This document shows positions 53,695 through 64,000 of a stretch of 64,000 bases of DNA, in pieces (the stretch's first letter is position 1; every line of letters begins with the position of its first letter). Below the pieces are notes generated by a model, which saw only the letters and a list, made by a program, of their open reading frames with translations, was not told the DNA's origin and did no database searches. The stretch covers positions 3,412,501-3,476,500 of the forward strand of contig OX359196.1 in NCBI GenBank assembly GCA_947172415.1. The letters run 5' to 3'. This DNA is from Chondrosia reniformis (Eukaryota; Porifera; Demospongiae; Chondrillida; Chondrillidae). A program made the position numbers and the translations under genes.

Positions 53695-56063
53695 TATACT
53701 GGTTATATGTAGTAGTTGTGTGAACTAGTTATATGTACTAGTTGTATGTATTAGTTGTGTGTACTAGTTGTATTTATTAAAAGTATGTACTTGTTATATG
53801 TTCTAATTATTAGTTCTATGTACTAGTTTTAAATACTTCTTGTACTTGTTATACTAGGTACTAGGAAGGTACTAGTTGTATGTACTAGAAACTAATTTTA
53901 TGAACTACTTGTATATACTAGTTTTATGAACTAGTTGTCTGTACTAGTTGTATATGGTAGTTGAGTTGTATTTACAATTTGCATGTACTAGTTATATGTT
54001 TATGAACTAGTCATATGTACTAGTTGTATGCACTAGCTGTATGTACTAGTTGTATGCACTAGATATGAATCAGTTGTATGTACAAGTTGTATGTACTAGT
54101 TGTATGCACTAGATGTTTGTACTATTTACATGTATTAGTTATATGTAGTATTTGTGTGGACCAGTTATATGTGCTAGTTGTACCTATTGGTTGTATAAAC
54201 TAGTTGTATGGACTATTTGTATGTTCTAGTTGTAGGTTCTAATACTAGTTATACTACGTACTAGCAAAGTACTAGTTGTATGCGCTTAATACTAGTTGTA
54301 CGTACTGGTTGTATGATCTAATTATATGTATTAGATGTATGGACAAGTTGTGGGTAATTGTTGTATGTACTAGTTATATGTATTAGTTGTTTGTAGTAAT
54401 TGTATGTACTTTACCAGTTCTTTGTACTAGAACTAGTTATATTTACTAGTTTTAGGTACTAATTGTATACACTCGTTGCTACTTGTATTTACTAATTACT
54501 AGTTGTATGTACTTGTTACTAGTTGTATGAACCAGTTGTAGGTATTATATAGTTGTATGTACTCTTTGCCACGTGTATGTACTAGTTCAATGTATTAGTT
54601 TATATACTAGTACTAGTTAAATTTACTAATTGCAGATACTATTTGAATATACTAGTTCTATGTTTGAGTTGTATATACTAGTTATATGAACTAGTCGTAG
54701 TACAAATTGTACGTAATCGATGAATTAATTGTATGTACAAGTTGTATGTACTAGTTCTATGTACTATTTGTATTATGCAGTCCTTCTATGTACTAATTCT
54801 ATGTACTAGGTTAATGTACTACTTGTATGTTGTAATTGTATAAACTAGTTGTATGTACTAATGGAAGTACTTTCTAGTACTAGTTATATGAACTAGTGTA
54901 AGGACTAGTTGAATGTACTGGTTGTATAAACTAATTGTGTATACTAGTTGTGTGTACTAGTTGTATGAACTAGTTATGTGTACTAGTTGTATGTACTAAT
55001 TGTGTTTACTAGTTGTATGTACAAGTCTTATGTACCAGTTCTATGTACTATTAGTGTTTACTGGTTGTATGAACAAGTCCTATGTACTAGTTCTATGTAC
55101 TAGTAGTGTGTACTCATTGCTACCTGTGTGTACTAGTTCTATGTAGTAGTTTTATATACTAGTACTAGTTATGTTTACTAGATGTATGTACTAGTTGTAT
55201 GTATTAGTTATATGTGAATGTTCTAGTTATATATGCTAGTTGTATGTACAAGTTTTATGTACTATTTGTATGTACTCTGTGTTTGTACCAGCTATATTTT
55301 CTAGTTGTATGTACTAGTACTAGTTATATTTACTAGTTGTAGGTACAAATTATATGTACTAATATAGGCTGTGTTTACTAGTTTTACATATATGTGTATG
55401 GACTAGTTGTATGTACTAGTAGTAGTAAGCTTGAGTACTAGTTTATCTATTTACTAAGTGGGCACTAGTAAAATGTAATACTACTTGGAGTTCTAGTTTA
55501 ATGTCCTAGTTGTATGTACTATTTATATGTGCATGTTCAAGTCATAGGTACTAGTTGTAGGTACAAGTTGTATGAAGTAGTTGTTCGCACTAGTTGTATG
55601 TACTAGTTATATGCATTACTTGTTTGTACTTGTTATACGTACTAGTGAAATGTACTAGTAGTGTGTATATACTAGTTGTATGTACTAGTTTTATGTTATA
55701 GTTGTATATACTAGTTGTATGTGCTAGTGGTATGTACTAGATGCATGTACTACTTATATGGACCTGTTATATGTGTATATACTAGTTATATGTAGTAGAT
55801 GGTGTCTACTAGTTTTAGGATCTGGTTGTATGCTCTAGTTGTGTGTACTAGTTGTGTACCACATGTAGGTACTAGTTGTATGTACTAGGTATATGAACTT
55901 ATTACTAGTTCCATGTACTAGTTGTAGGCACTAGTTTTATGTACTAGTTGTATTTACTAGTTGTATGTACTAGTTATATCTACTAGTTGTAGGTTCTGGT
56001 ATTAGCAAAACTAGTTATTAAGTAGGTACTATTTGTATGTACAAGTACTTGTTATATTAACTA
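53695..56063 (+). repeat. 13-bp minisatellite block 10
   Basis: TACTAGTTGTATG units. The 54540-55150 segment resembles 36560-37250 and 62250-63040, sharing rare landmarks such as GTAGTACAAATTGTACGTAA. No gene. Confidence 0.9.
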
Positions 56064-56395
56064 CCGTAGTTCGGGAAATTTTCGTGTTGGGAAATTTTCG
56101 TGGAAAAAATTTTCGTGTTAAAATATTTTCGTGGTCTGGGGGCTACCACGAAAATTTATACACGTTACGTAATCACGTTGAGAAATAGAGGATTACGAAA
56201 GGGATCTCTGTGTTCGCGGCTTTCACGAAAGTGAGCCCTTTGGGTCCGGTAAACCGTCCTTGCGCTGCAGGTATCGCAGTAGAGCCATTTTGGCCGCGCT
56301 CAGCTGTGTTGCGTTTACATATATACGTAGATTGTACAACGTGTTATTATTCGTTGTTAAAAATATTTTAACAACGAAAATTTCCCGAACTACGG
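56064..56395. mobile_element. 332-bp MITE with 22-bp perfect TIRs
   Basis: CCGTAGTTCGGGAAATTTTC begins both ends, perfect over 22 bp. TA flanks both (56062-56063 and 56396-56397). The subterminal left region repeats AAATTTTCGTG three or four times. The interior is GC-richer than its surroundings and noncoding. The perfect TIRs suggest recent insertion. Confidence 0.85.
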
Positions 56396-57184
56396 TAGTT
56401 ATAGGTACTGGATATATGTACTAGTTGAATGTAATAGCTATATGTACTAATTGCTTATTGTAGTTCTATATAATAGTTGTATGTACTAGTTATGTACTAG
56501 ATGTATGAACTAGTTGTTTGTACTAGTTGTATTAACTAGTGGTTGGTACTTGTACTGTTAATATTTACTAACTGTAGGCACTAGATGTATGTACTAGTTG
56601 TATGTACTAGGACAAGTTATATTTACTAGTTGTAGGTTATAGTTGGATGTACTAGTTGAATGCAATAGTTGTATGTACTAATTTTATGTACTAGTTGGAT
56701 GTACTGGTTGTATGAACTAGTTATGCACTAGCAGTGTGTACAAGTTGCATGTAATAACTGTATGTTTTTGTTATGTACTAGTTGTATGTACTAGTTCTAA
56801 TAACTAGTTGTATGTTCTAGGTGTATGTACTAATTGTATGTAATAGTTGTATGTACTAGTTGTACTTCTAGTTGTATGAACAGGTTGTATGTACTAGCAC
56901 TAGTTATATTCAGTAGTTGAATTAGTTGGAGGTCTAGTTTGATGTACTAGTTGTATGTACTATTTATATGTACCAGTTATATGAATGTTCTAGTCATAGG
57001 TACTCATTGTATGAACTAGTTGTTACTACTAATTGTATGTGCAAGTTGTTTGAACTAGTTGTATATACTAGTTGTTTGTACTAGTTGTATGTACTGGTTG
57101 AATGTACTAGTTGTATGTACTAGGTGTATGTAGTAGTTGTATGCACTAGTTATGTACTAGTTATATGAACTAGTTTTATGTCAT
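56396..57184 (+). repeat. 13-bp minisatellite block 11
   Basis: TACTAGTTGTATG units between the MITE and the hammerhead-like island. No gene. Confidence 0.9.
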
Positions 57185-57338
57185 AGAATAAGGATTCCTT
57201 ATAACTGCATCGAACTTATTTTTGGGATGGTACATCCTTCGACTTCTGAGCGTTTAAAAAGGCAGTTGGTTTGTCACTGACGAAGACCCCCAGGGTCGAA
57301 ACGTTTGCCAAATTTTACTACTTAGTAGTAGTAAAATT
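57185..57338 (+). other. Unique island with hammerhead-like core and AT hairpin
   Basis: About 150 bp of unique sequence. At 57277-57302 CTGACGA, an extra A, a GACCC/GGGTC 5-bp stem with CCA loop, then GAAAC give the core order of a hammerhead ribozyme. At 57311-57338 AATTTTACTACT and AGTAGTAAAATT form a perfect 12-bp hairpin with a TAGT loop. The arrangement resembles the end of a Penelope-like element left as a small solo fragment. The extra A and the unproven stem I argue for caution. Confidence 0.45.
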
Positions 57339-58762
57339 AGTAGTATGTACTAATAGTATGTAGTAGTTGTATGTTATAATTGCATGAACTAGTTTTATGT
57401 TCTAGTTGTATGTACTTGTTATATACTAGTTGTATGTAAAAGTTGTATATATTAGTTGTATGTAGTAGTTGTGTGTACTAGTGGTATGTATTAACTGTAT
57501 GTATTAGCTATGTACTAGATGCATGGACTAGTTCTAATAACTAGTTGCATTTACTAGTACTGGTAATATTTACTAGTTGTAGGTACTGGTTTTATGCACT
57601 AGTTGTATGTACTAGTGCAAGCTATATTTACTAATTATAGGTATTAGCTTTATGTAGTAGCTGTAGGTTCTAATTGTTCGAACTAGTTGTATGTACTAAT
57701 TGTATGTACTAGTTATGTACTAGTTATATGAACTAGTTTTAAGTACTAGTTCTGTTTACTAGTTGTTTGTACTAATAGAATGTACTATTGGTATGTACTA
57801 TTTGTATGTACTGGGTGTATGTACTATTTATAGGTACCAATCATATTTGCATGTACTAGTTCTATGTACTAGTTGTTTACCAGTTGTATGTACTAGTTGT
57901 ATGTGCTAGTTGTATCAACTAGTTATATGTTCTAGTACAAGTAATATTTAATCGTTATATTTACTAGTTTTATGTACTAGTACGAGTTATATATATTAGT
58001 TATATTTACCAGTTATATTTAGTACTTGTTTGTACTGGTTGTATGTACTAGTTGTATGTACTAGTTGTAGCATTAATTCTATGTACTAGTTGTATGGACT
58101 ATTTATATGTACTAATTATATATGTATGTACCAGTTATACCTAGTAGTTGTTTGTACTGGTTTTATGTACTAGTTGTATGTACTATTTGTATATGCTTTT
58201 AAATGTACTACTTGTAGGTTCTAGTACTAGTTATACTAGGTACTAGGTAGGTGCTATTTGTATGTACTAGCACTAGTTATATTTACTAGTTGTAGGTACT
58301 AGTTGCATGGACTTGTTGAATGTTATAATTGTATGTACTAATTGTATGTACTAGTTGTGTGTAGTAGTAGTATGTTCTAATTGTATGAACTAATTGTATG
58401 TACCACCTGTATGGATTAGTTATATACTAGGTGTATGTACTTGTTGTATGTACTAGTTGTATGTCCTAGTTGTATTTACTACTTTTATGTCCTAATTGAA
58501 TGTACTACTCTAATGTACTAGTTGTAAGTACTATTAGTATGTACTAGTTGTAAATACTAGGTGTATGTAGATAGTTCTAATATGTACTAGTCCTAGTAAT
58601 ATTTACTATTTGTAGGTACTAGTTTTATGAACTAACTAGATATATTCAGTAGTTGAAATAGTTGGAGGTCTAGTTTGATGTACTTGTTGTATTTACTATT
58701 TATATGTACCAGTTATATATGAATTTTCTAGTCATAAGTACTAATTGTAAGTACAAATTGTA
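57339..58762 (+). repeat. 13-bp minisatellite block 12
   Basis: TACTAGTTGTATG units; closely matches 38390-39600 and, in reverse, the final 700 bp of the window. No gene. Confidence 0.9.
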
Positions 58763-59206
58763 TGAAATAGTGTACCAAAGACCGTTCCTAGGATAAAAAT
58801 GGCCGCAGAACTCGATTAAATGGTCCCCGAAGCTATACAACCTAACTCCGAGATAAAAATGGCTGCTGCTTTCGAAAATATGGGCTATGAAGCCATACCG
58901 AAGACCGTTTCTAGGTTAAAATGGTCGCCAAATTTGATTAAAGGGTCCCTGAAGCTCGAAGACCTATCTCTGAGTTAAATACAAGAGTTGTATGTAGTAT
59001 CTATCTACTAGTTGTATATACAAGTTGTACATTCTAGTATTATGTATTCATTCTATGAAATACTTGTAAGACTATTTCTAGGATAAAATGGCCTCCGAAT
59101 TGGATAAAAGTGTCCCCGAAGATCCACGACTTATCTCCGATTTAAAATGGCTGCCGATTTCAAACATATAGGCTATTAATCTGTACCGAAGACTATTCCT
59201 AGGATA
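58763..59206 (+). repeat. 123-bp repeat remnants with minisatellite insert
   Basis: About two units (58763-58980), then about 90 bp of minisatellite-type sequence (58981-59070), then another partial unit to 59206. The break shows the two repeat types recombining or inserting into each other. Confidence 0.8.
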
Positions 59207-59607
59207 GCAAGTAGTTTGAGTTTTAAAACTCGTGGGGCTGTGGCCCCGAATTTTGTTGAACTTCTTGGCTGCATCGTTGGGCTTTGACATATTACTCTTA
59301 TTCCAAACAATTGAGGACGCTTAAGTGTCCTAAAAATTATAAATAGCGACAGAAAAGCTTCGTTAACTAAAGCTTCCTGAACGCCACCATTTGCAAAAAC
59401 GATGTATTGACATATAAATTAAGTGTTACAATAGTTACGTTTGAACTCATATTATACATCTCTTGACGTATAAAATGTGTTATAATAGTTGCATATGAAC
59501 TCGTATTATATATATATATATATATATATCCGTAACATGAAGCCATAAATAAATCGTTTTACGAAAACAATAGAGGGGGCTTCCGAACTCTATTAAAAGG
59601 TCCCCCT
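59207..59607 (+). repeat. Dispersed hairpin repeat, fullest copy
   Basis: AAGTAGTTTGAG head, GGGGCTG centre, GGCTGCATCGTTGGGCTTTG, TTAAGTGTCCTAAAAATTAT, TTCGTTAACTAAAGCTTCC, CGATGTATTGACATATAAAT, a TA tract at 59506-59529, CCGTAACATGAAGCC, then a 123-bp-type ending in AAAAGGTCCCC before minisatellite. A 70-codon minus-strand frame across the head has no features of a real gene. Confidence 0.8.
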
Positions 59608-62600
59608 GTTTGTATTATTTATATGTACTAGTTATATTTTTATGTATTAGTTATATGTAGTAGGTGTTTGTACTATTTATATGTACTAGTTGTATGTATA
59701 TACTAGTTGTATGTTCTAGTTGTATGTACTAGTTGAATGTACTAGTTGTAGGTTCTTGTACTAGTTATACTTGGTACTAGGAAGGTACTTGTTGTATGTA
59801 CTAATTGTATGTACTAGTTTTATGAACAAGGTGTATGTACTAGATGCTCGTACTATTTATAATAATTGGATATATGTGTATGTACTAGTTATATATAGTA
59901 GGTGAATGTACTAGTTATATGTCCTAGTTGCTTTTACTTGTATGTAGTAGCTATGTACTACTTGTATATACAAGTTGTACATTCTAGTATTATGTACTCG
60001 TTCTATGAGCTACTTGTATATACTAGTTTCTAGTTGTATGTACTAGTTGTATGTACTAGGTGCATGTACTATGTGTATGAACTTTTTATAGTTTATAGGT
60101 ATATGTGTATGTACTAGTCATATGTAGTAGGTGGATGTACTAGTTTTATGTCCTAGTTGTTTGTACTTGTTGTAGTATTTTGATGTAATAGTTGCATGTA
60201 CTAGTTTTATGTACTAGTACTAGTTATATTTACTAGTTGTAGGTACTAGTTATGTACGAGCTGGACGCACTAGTTTTACGTATGAACTAGTTGTATGTAG
60301 TAGCTATATACAAGTTGTGTATACCAGTTGTACATTTTAGTATTATGCTCTCGTTCTATGAACTAGTTGTATGTACTAGTTGTATGTACTAGTTTTATGT
60401 ACTCTGTATATATGTACTATGTGTATGTACTATTTATAAGGACCAGTTATATGTGTATTGACTAGTTATTTGTACTAGTTGTATGCACTAGGTGTAAGTA
60501 CTAATTGTATGTACTATATATAATTACAAGATATATGTTTATTTACTGGGTATATGTAGTAGGTATATGTAATTGTTATTTGACCTAGTTGTTTGGTCTA
60601 GTTGTATGTACTAGTTGAATGTACTAGTTGCAAGTACTAATTGCATGTTCTGGTTGTGTGTATTATTTGGTATGTTCTAGTTGTATGTATTAGTAGCAGG
60701 TGCTAGGTGTATGCATGCGTTTTATGTACTAGTCCTAGTTATTTTCACTAGTTGTAGATACTAGTTGTATGTAGAAATTGTATGTAGTAGTTGTTTGTTA
60801 GAATTGTTTGTGCTAGTGGAATGTACTAATTGTATGTAATAGTTATGTAACAGTTTTACGTACTAGTTGTATGTATATACTAGTAATAAATATTAGCTAT
60901 GTACTAGTTGCATATACAAGTTGTATGTTCTAGTATTATGTACTCGTTCTATGAACTAGTAGTATGTACTAGTTTCTAGTTGTACACACTAGTAGTATGT
61001 ACTAGTTGTATGTACTATGTGTATGTACTAGTTGTTGGTTCATGTACTAGTTATACTAGGTACTAGATAGGTTGTAGTTGTATGTACTAGATACTAGTTA
61101 CATGTACTACTTGTATATACTAGTTTAATGAATTAGTTGTATATATTATTTACATGTACTAGTTGTATGTACTAGTTGTATGTACGGCTTATATGTATTC
61201 GTTATATTTGTATGAACTAGATATATGCACTAGTTGAACGTAATATTTATATGTACTATTTATATGTGTATGTACCAGTTATATGTACTAGCTGTATGTA
61301 CTTGCTTTATATACTAATTGCATGTACTAGTTGTATGTACTAGTACCCGTTATATTTACTAGTTCTAGGTACTAGGTTTAGGAACTAGTTGTATGTGATA
61401 GTTGTATGTACTAGATATGAACCAGTTGTATGTACTAGTTGTATGCACTAGTTGTTTGTACTACCTGCGTACTAGTTTTATGTACTTGTTGTATGCACTA
61501 ATTGTATTTACTAGTTGTATTTACTAGTTTTATGTACTAGTTGTATGTACTAAATATATGTAGTTGTTGTGTCTACTCGTTACATGCACTAGTTGTATAT
61601 TTAAGTTGTATGTAGTAGTTGTAAGTAGTAGTTTTATGTACTAGATGTATGTTCTTGTTGTAGGTTCTAATACTAGTTATACTAGGTACCAGGTGTGTGT
61701 ACTAGTTATATGTACTAGTTTCAAGTACTAGTTGTATGTGGTAGTTGTATGTAGTAGTTCTATGTACAAATTGTATGAACTAGTTTTGTGTTCTAGCTGT
61801 ATGTATATACTAGTTGTATATACTAGCTATGTACTAGTTGTATGTTCTAATTGGATGTACTAGTTTTATGTACTTGTTGTAGATTCTTGTACTTGTTATA
61901 CTGGGTACTAGGAAGGTACTAGTTTAATGTATTAGAAACTACTACTAGAGTTGTAGGTTCTAATACTAGTTAAACTATGTACTAGGGAAATACTAGTTGT
62001 ATGTGCATAATACTAGTTGTACGTACTGGTTGTATGATCTAATAATATGTATTAGATGTATGGACAAGTTGTGGGTAATTGTTGTATGTACTACTTATTT
62101 GTATTAGTTGTATGTACTAAGTGTATGTACTTTATCAGTTCTTTGTACTAGAACTAGCTATATAATTACTAGTTTTAGGTACTAATTGTATATACTCGTT
62201 GCTACTTGTATTTACTAATTACTAGTTGTATGTACTTGTTACTAGTTGTATGAATCAGTTGTAGGTATTATACAGTTGTATGTACTCATTGCCACGTGTA
62301 AGTACTAGTTCAACGTATTAGTTTATATACTAGTACTAGTTAAATTTACTAATTGTAGATACTATTTGAATATACTAGTTATATGAACTAGTCGTAGTAC
62401 AAATTTTATGTAATCGATGTATGAACTAATTGTGTGTACAAGTTGTATGTACTAGTTCTATGTACTATTTGTACGTACTCGTTACTAGTTGTATGTACCA
62501 GTTGTACGTTGTAGTTTTATGTTCTAGTACTGGTTATATATACTAATTGTAGGTACTAATTGTATGTGCAAGTAGTATATACAAGTTATGTTTGCTAGTT

Positions 62601-63277
62601 GTAAGTACTAGTCGAAAGTCCTATGTTCTAGTTATATGCACTATTTTTATGTACCAATAAATATGTACTAGTTGCATGTACTAGTTGTATGTATCAGTTT
62701 TATGTAGTCCTTCTATGTACTAGTTCTATGTACTAGGTTAATGTACTACTTGTATGTTCCAATTGTATGAACTAGTTGTATGTACTAATTGGAAGTACTT
62801 TCTAGTACTAGTTATATGAACTAGTGTTAGGACTAGTTGAATGTACTGGTTGTATAAACTAATTGTGTATACTAGTTGTGTGAACTAGTTGTATGAACTA
62901 TTTATATGTACTAGTTGTATGTACTAGTTGTGTTTACTAGTTGTATGTACAAGTCGTATGTACTAGTTCGATGTACAAGTAGTGTGTACTCATTGCTACC
63001 TGCGTGTACTAGTTCTATATATTAGTTTTATATACTAGTACTAGTTATATTAACTAGATGTATGTACTAGTTGTATGTACTAGCTATATGTGCATGTTCT
63101 AGTTATATGTTCTAGTTATTTGTTCTAGTTGTATGTACTCAGTGTTTGGGCTAGCTATATTTTCTATACATTTTAATATATTTTATTATATTTTCTAGTT
63201 GTATAAACTAGTTGCATGTACTAGTACTAGTTGTATGTACTAGTACTAGTTATATTTACTAGTTGTAGTACAAATTA
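59608..63277 (+). repeat. 13-bp minisatellite block 13
   Basis: TACTAGTTGTATG units. The first kilobase copies 11470-12600 and 45600-46700; 62000-63050 resembles 54250-55150. No gene. Confidence 0.9.
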
Positions 63278-64000
63278 TCCATCGAGGTGGTACATACAAC
63301 TAGTACATACAATTGGTACATACAATTATAACATTCAACAAGTCCATGTAACTAGTGCCTACAACTAGTAAATATAACTAGTACTAATACATACAACTAG
63401 CACCTACCTAGTTCCTGGTATAACTAGTACTAGAACCTACAAGTAGTACATTTAAAATTATAAACAAATAGTACATACAACTTGTACATATACCTAGTAC
63501 AAACAACTACTACGTATAACTAGTATATATAAATAGTCCATACAACTAGTACATTAAACTAGAACTCCTACTATGACGTATAATTATTTCACACAATTAG
63601 AGCAAATATCTAGTACATACCACTAGTCCATACAGTTAGTGCTACAACTAGTACATACAACTAGTGCATACTACCAGTACAAACAACTAGTAAATATAAC
63701 TGGTAAATATATCTAATATATATAACTTGTACTAGTACATACAACTAGTGCATAAAACTAGTACCTACAACTAGTAAATATTACCAGTACTAGTAAATGC
63801 AACTAGTTATTAGAACTAGTTCATGCATCTAGTACATAATTAATACATAGAGTTAATACCTACCACTAGTACATACCACTAATACAACTAATATATACAA
63901 CTAATACATACAACTAGTATATAACAAGTACATACAACTAGAACATAAAACTTGTTTATACACTTAGAACATACAACTACTACATACTGTTAGTACATAC
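63278..64000 (-). repeat. Inverted minisatellite block
   Basis: From about 63290 the unit appears as its reverse complement, CATACAACTAGTA. Read on the minus strand the order of variants matches 57350-58410 and 38390-39600, including AATAATTATACGTCATAGTA. The junction sequence CCATCGAGGTGG at about 63279-63290 corresponds to the end of a TACCACCTGTATGG variant on the minus strand. Confidence 0.9.

Noticed and set aside
59078..59290. Minus-strand 70-codon frame over the hairpin repeat
   Set aside because: It crosses the boundary between a 123-bp remnant and the hairpin repeat and is not kept in the copies at 21.8 or 45.3 kb.

Overview
This window looks like nuclear DNA from an AT-rich animal genome. 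It is satellite and transposon territory, with no host housekeeping gene that I can recognise. The mix of elements (a Helitron with an OTU domain and a 2A motif, a Penelope-type reverse transcriptase, an RLE-type LINE, IS630/Tc1-like transposons, hairpin MITEs) fits an invertebrate such as a sponge or cnidarian. That placement is an inference, not a result.

About two thirds of the window is a degenerate minisatellite with a 13-bp consensus, TACTAGTTGTATG. It is organised into kilobase-scale higher-order copies and flips strand at about 63.28 kb. Into it are set: a decayed Penelope-like retroelement on the minus strand (about 0.35-3.13 kb); a 3.1-kb TIR transposon with a broken DDE transposase (5.64-8.77 kb); a 123-bp tandem array (9.9-11.46 kb); a 3.4-kb TIR element with a 65-bp tandem array and GTAAAC-rich ends (12.61-16.03 kb); a 1.27-kb foldback element (19.98-21.25 kb); a Helitron (coding 24.07-31.38 kb); a MITE with 154-bp inverted arms (32.08-32.87 kb); a small hairpin element (41.66-41.89 kb); a second transposon related to the first, with a LINE inserted in its transposase gene (48.53-53.69 kb); and a 332-bp MITE (56.06-56.40 kb). 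A composite module of 123-bp remnant, hairpin repeat and AT-rich tail recurs several times between minisatellite blocks.

The Helitron is the most interesting system. Its protein is spread over three overlapping frames. ORF1 holds a 2A ribosome-skipping motif and Lys/Ala repeats. ORF2 holds Helitron N-terminal regions. ORF3 holds the HUH Rep, a PIF1-like helicase and an OTU protease. Each change of frame is -1, and each region of overlap contains an in-phase X XXY YYZ heptamer (A AAT TTA at 26023 and A AAA AAA at 27705). If real, one mRNA would use ribosome skipping once and -1 frameshifting twice. The alternative is two ordinary frameshift mutations; the A run makes that a serious competitor at the second site. 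The Rep also has Ser where the first of its two catalytic tyrosines is expected.

All the other protein-coding elements are visibly dead: stops, frameshifts, a deleted catalytic segment, or a nested insertion.
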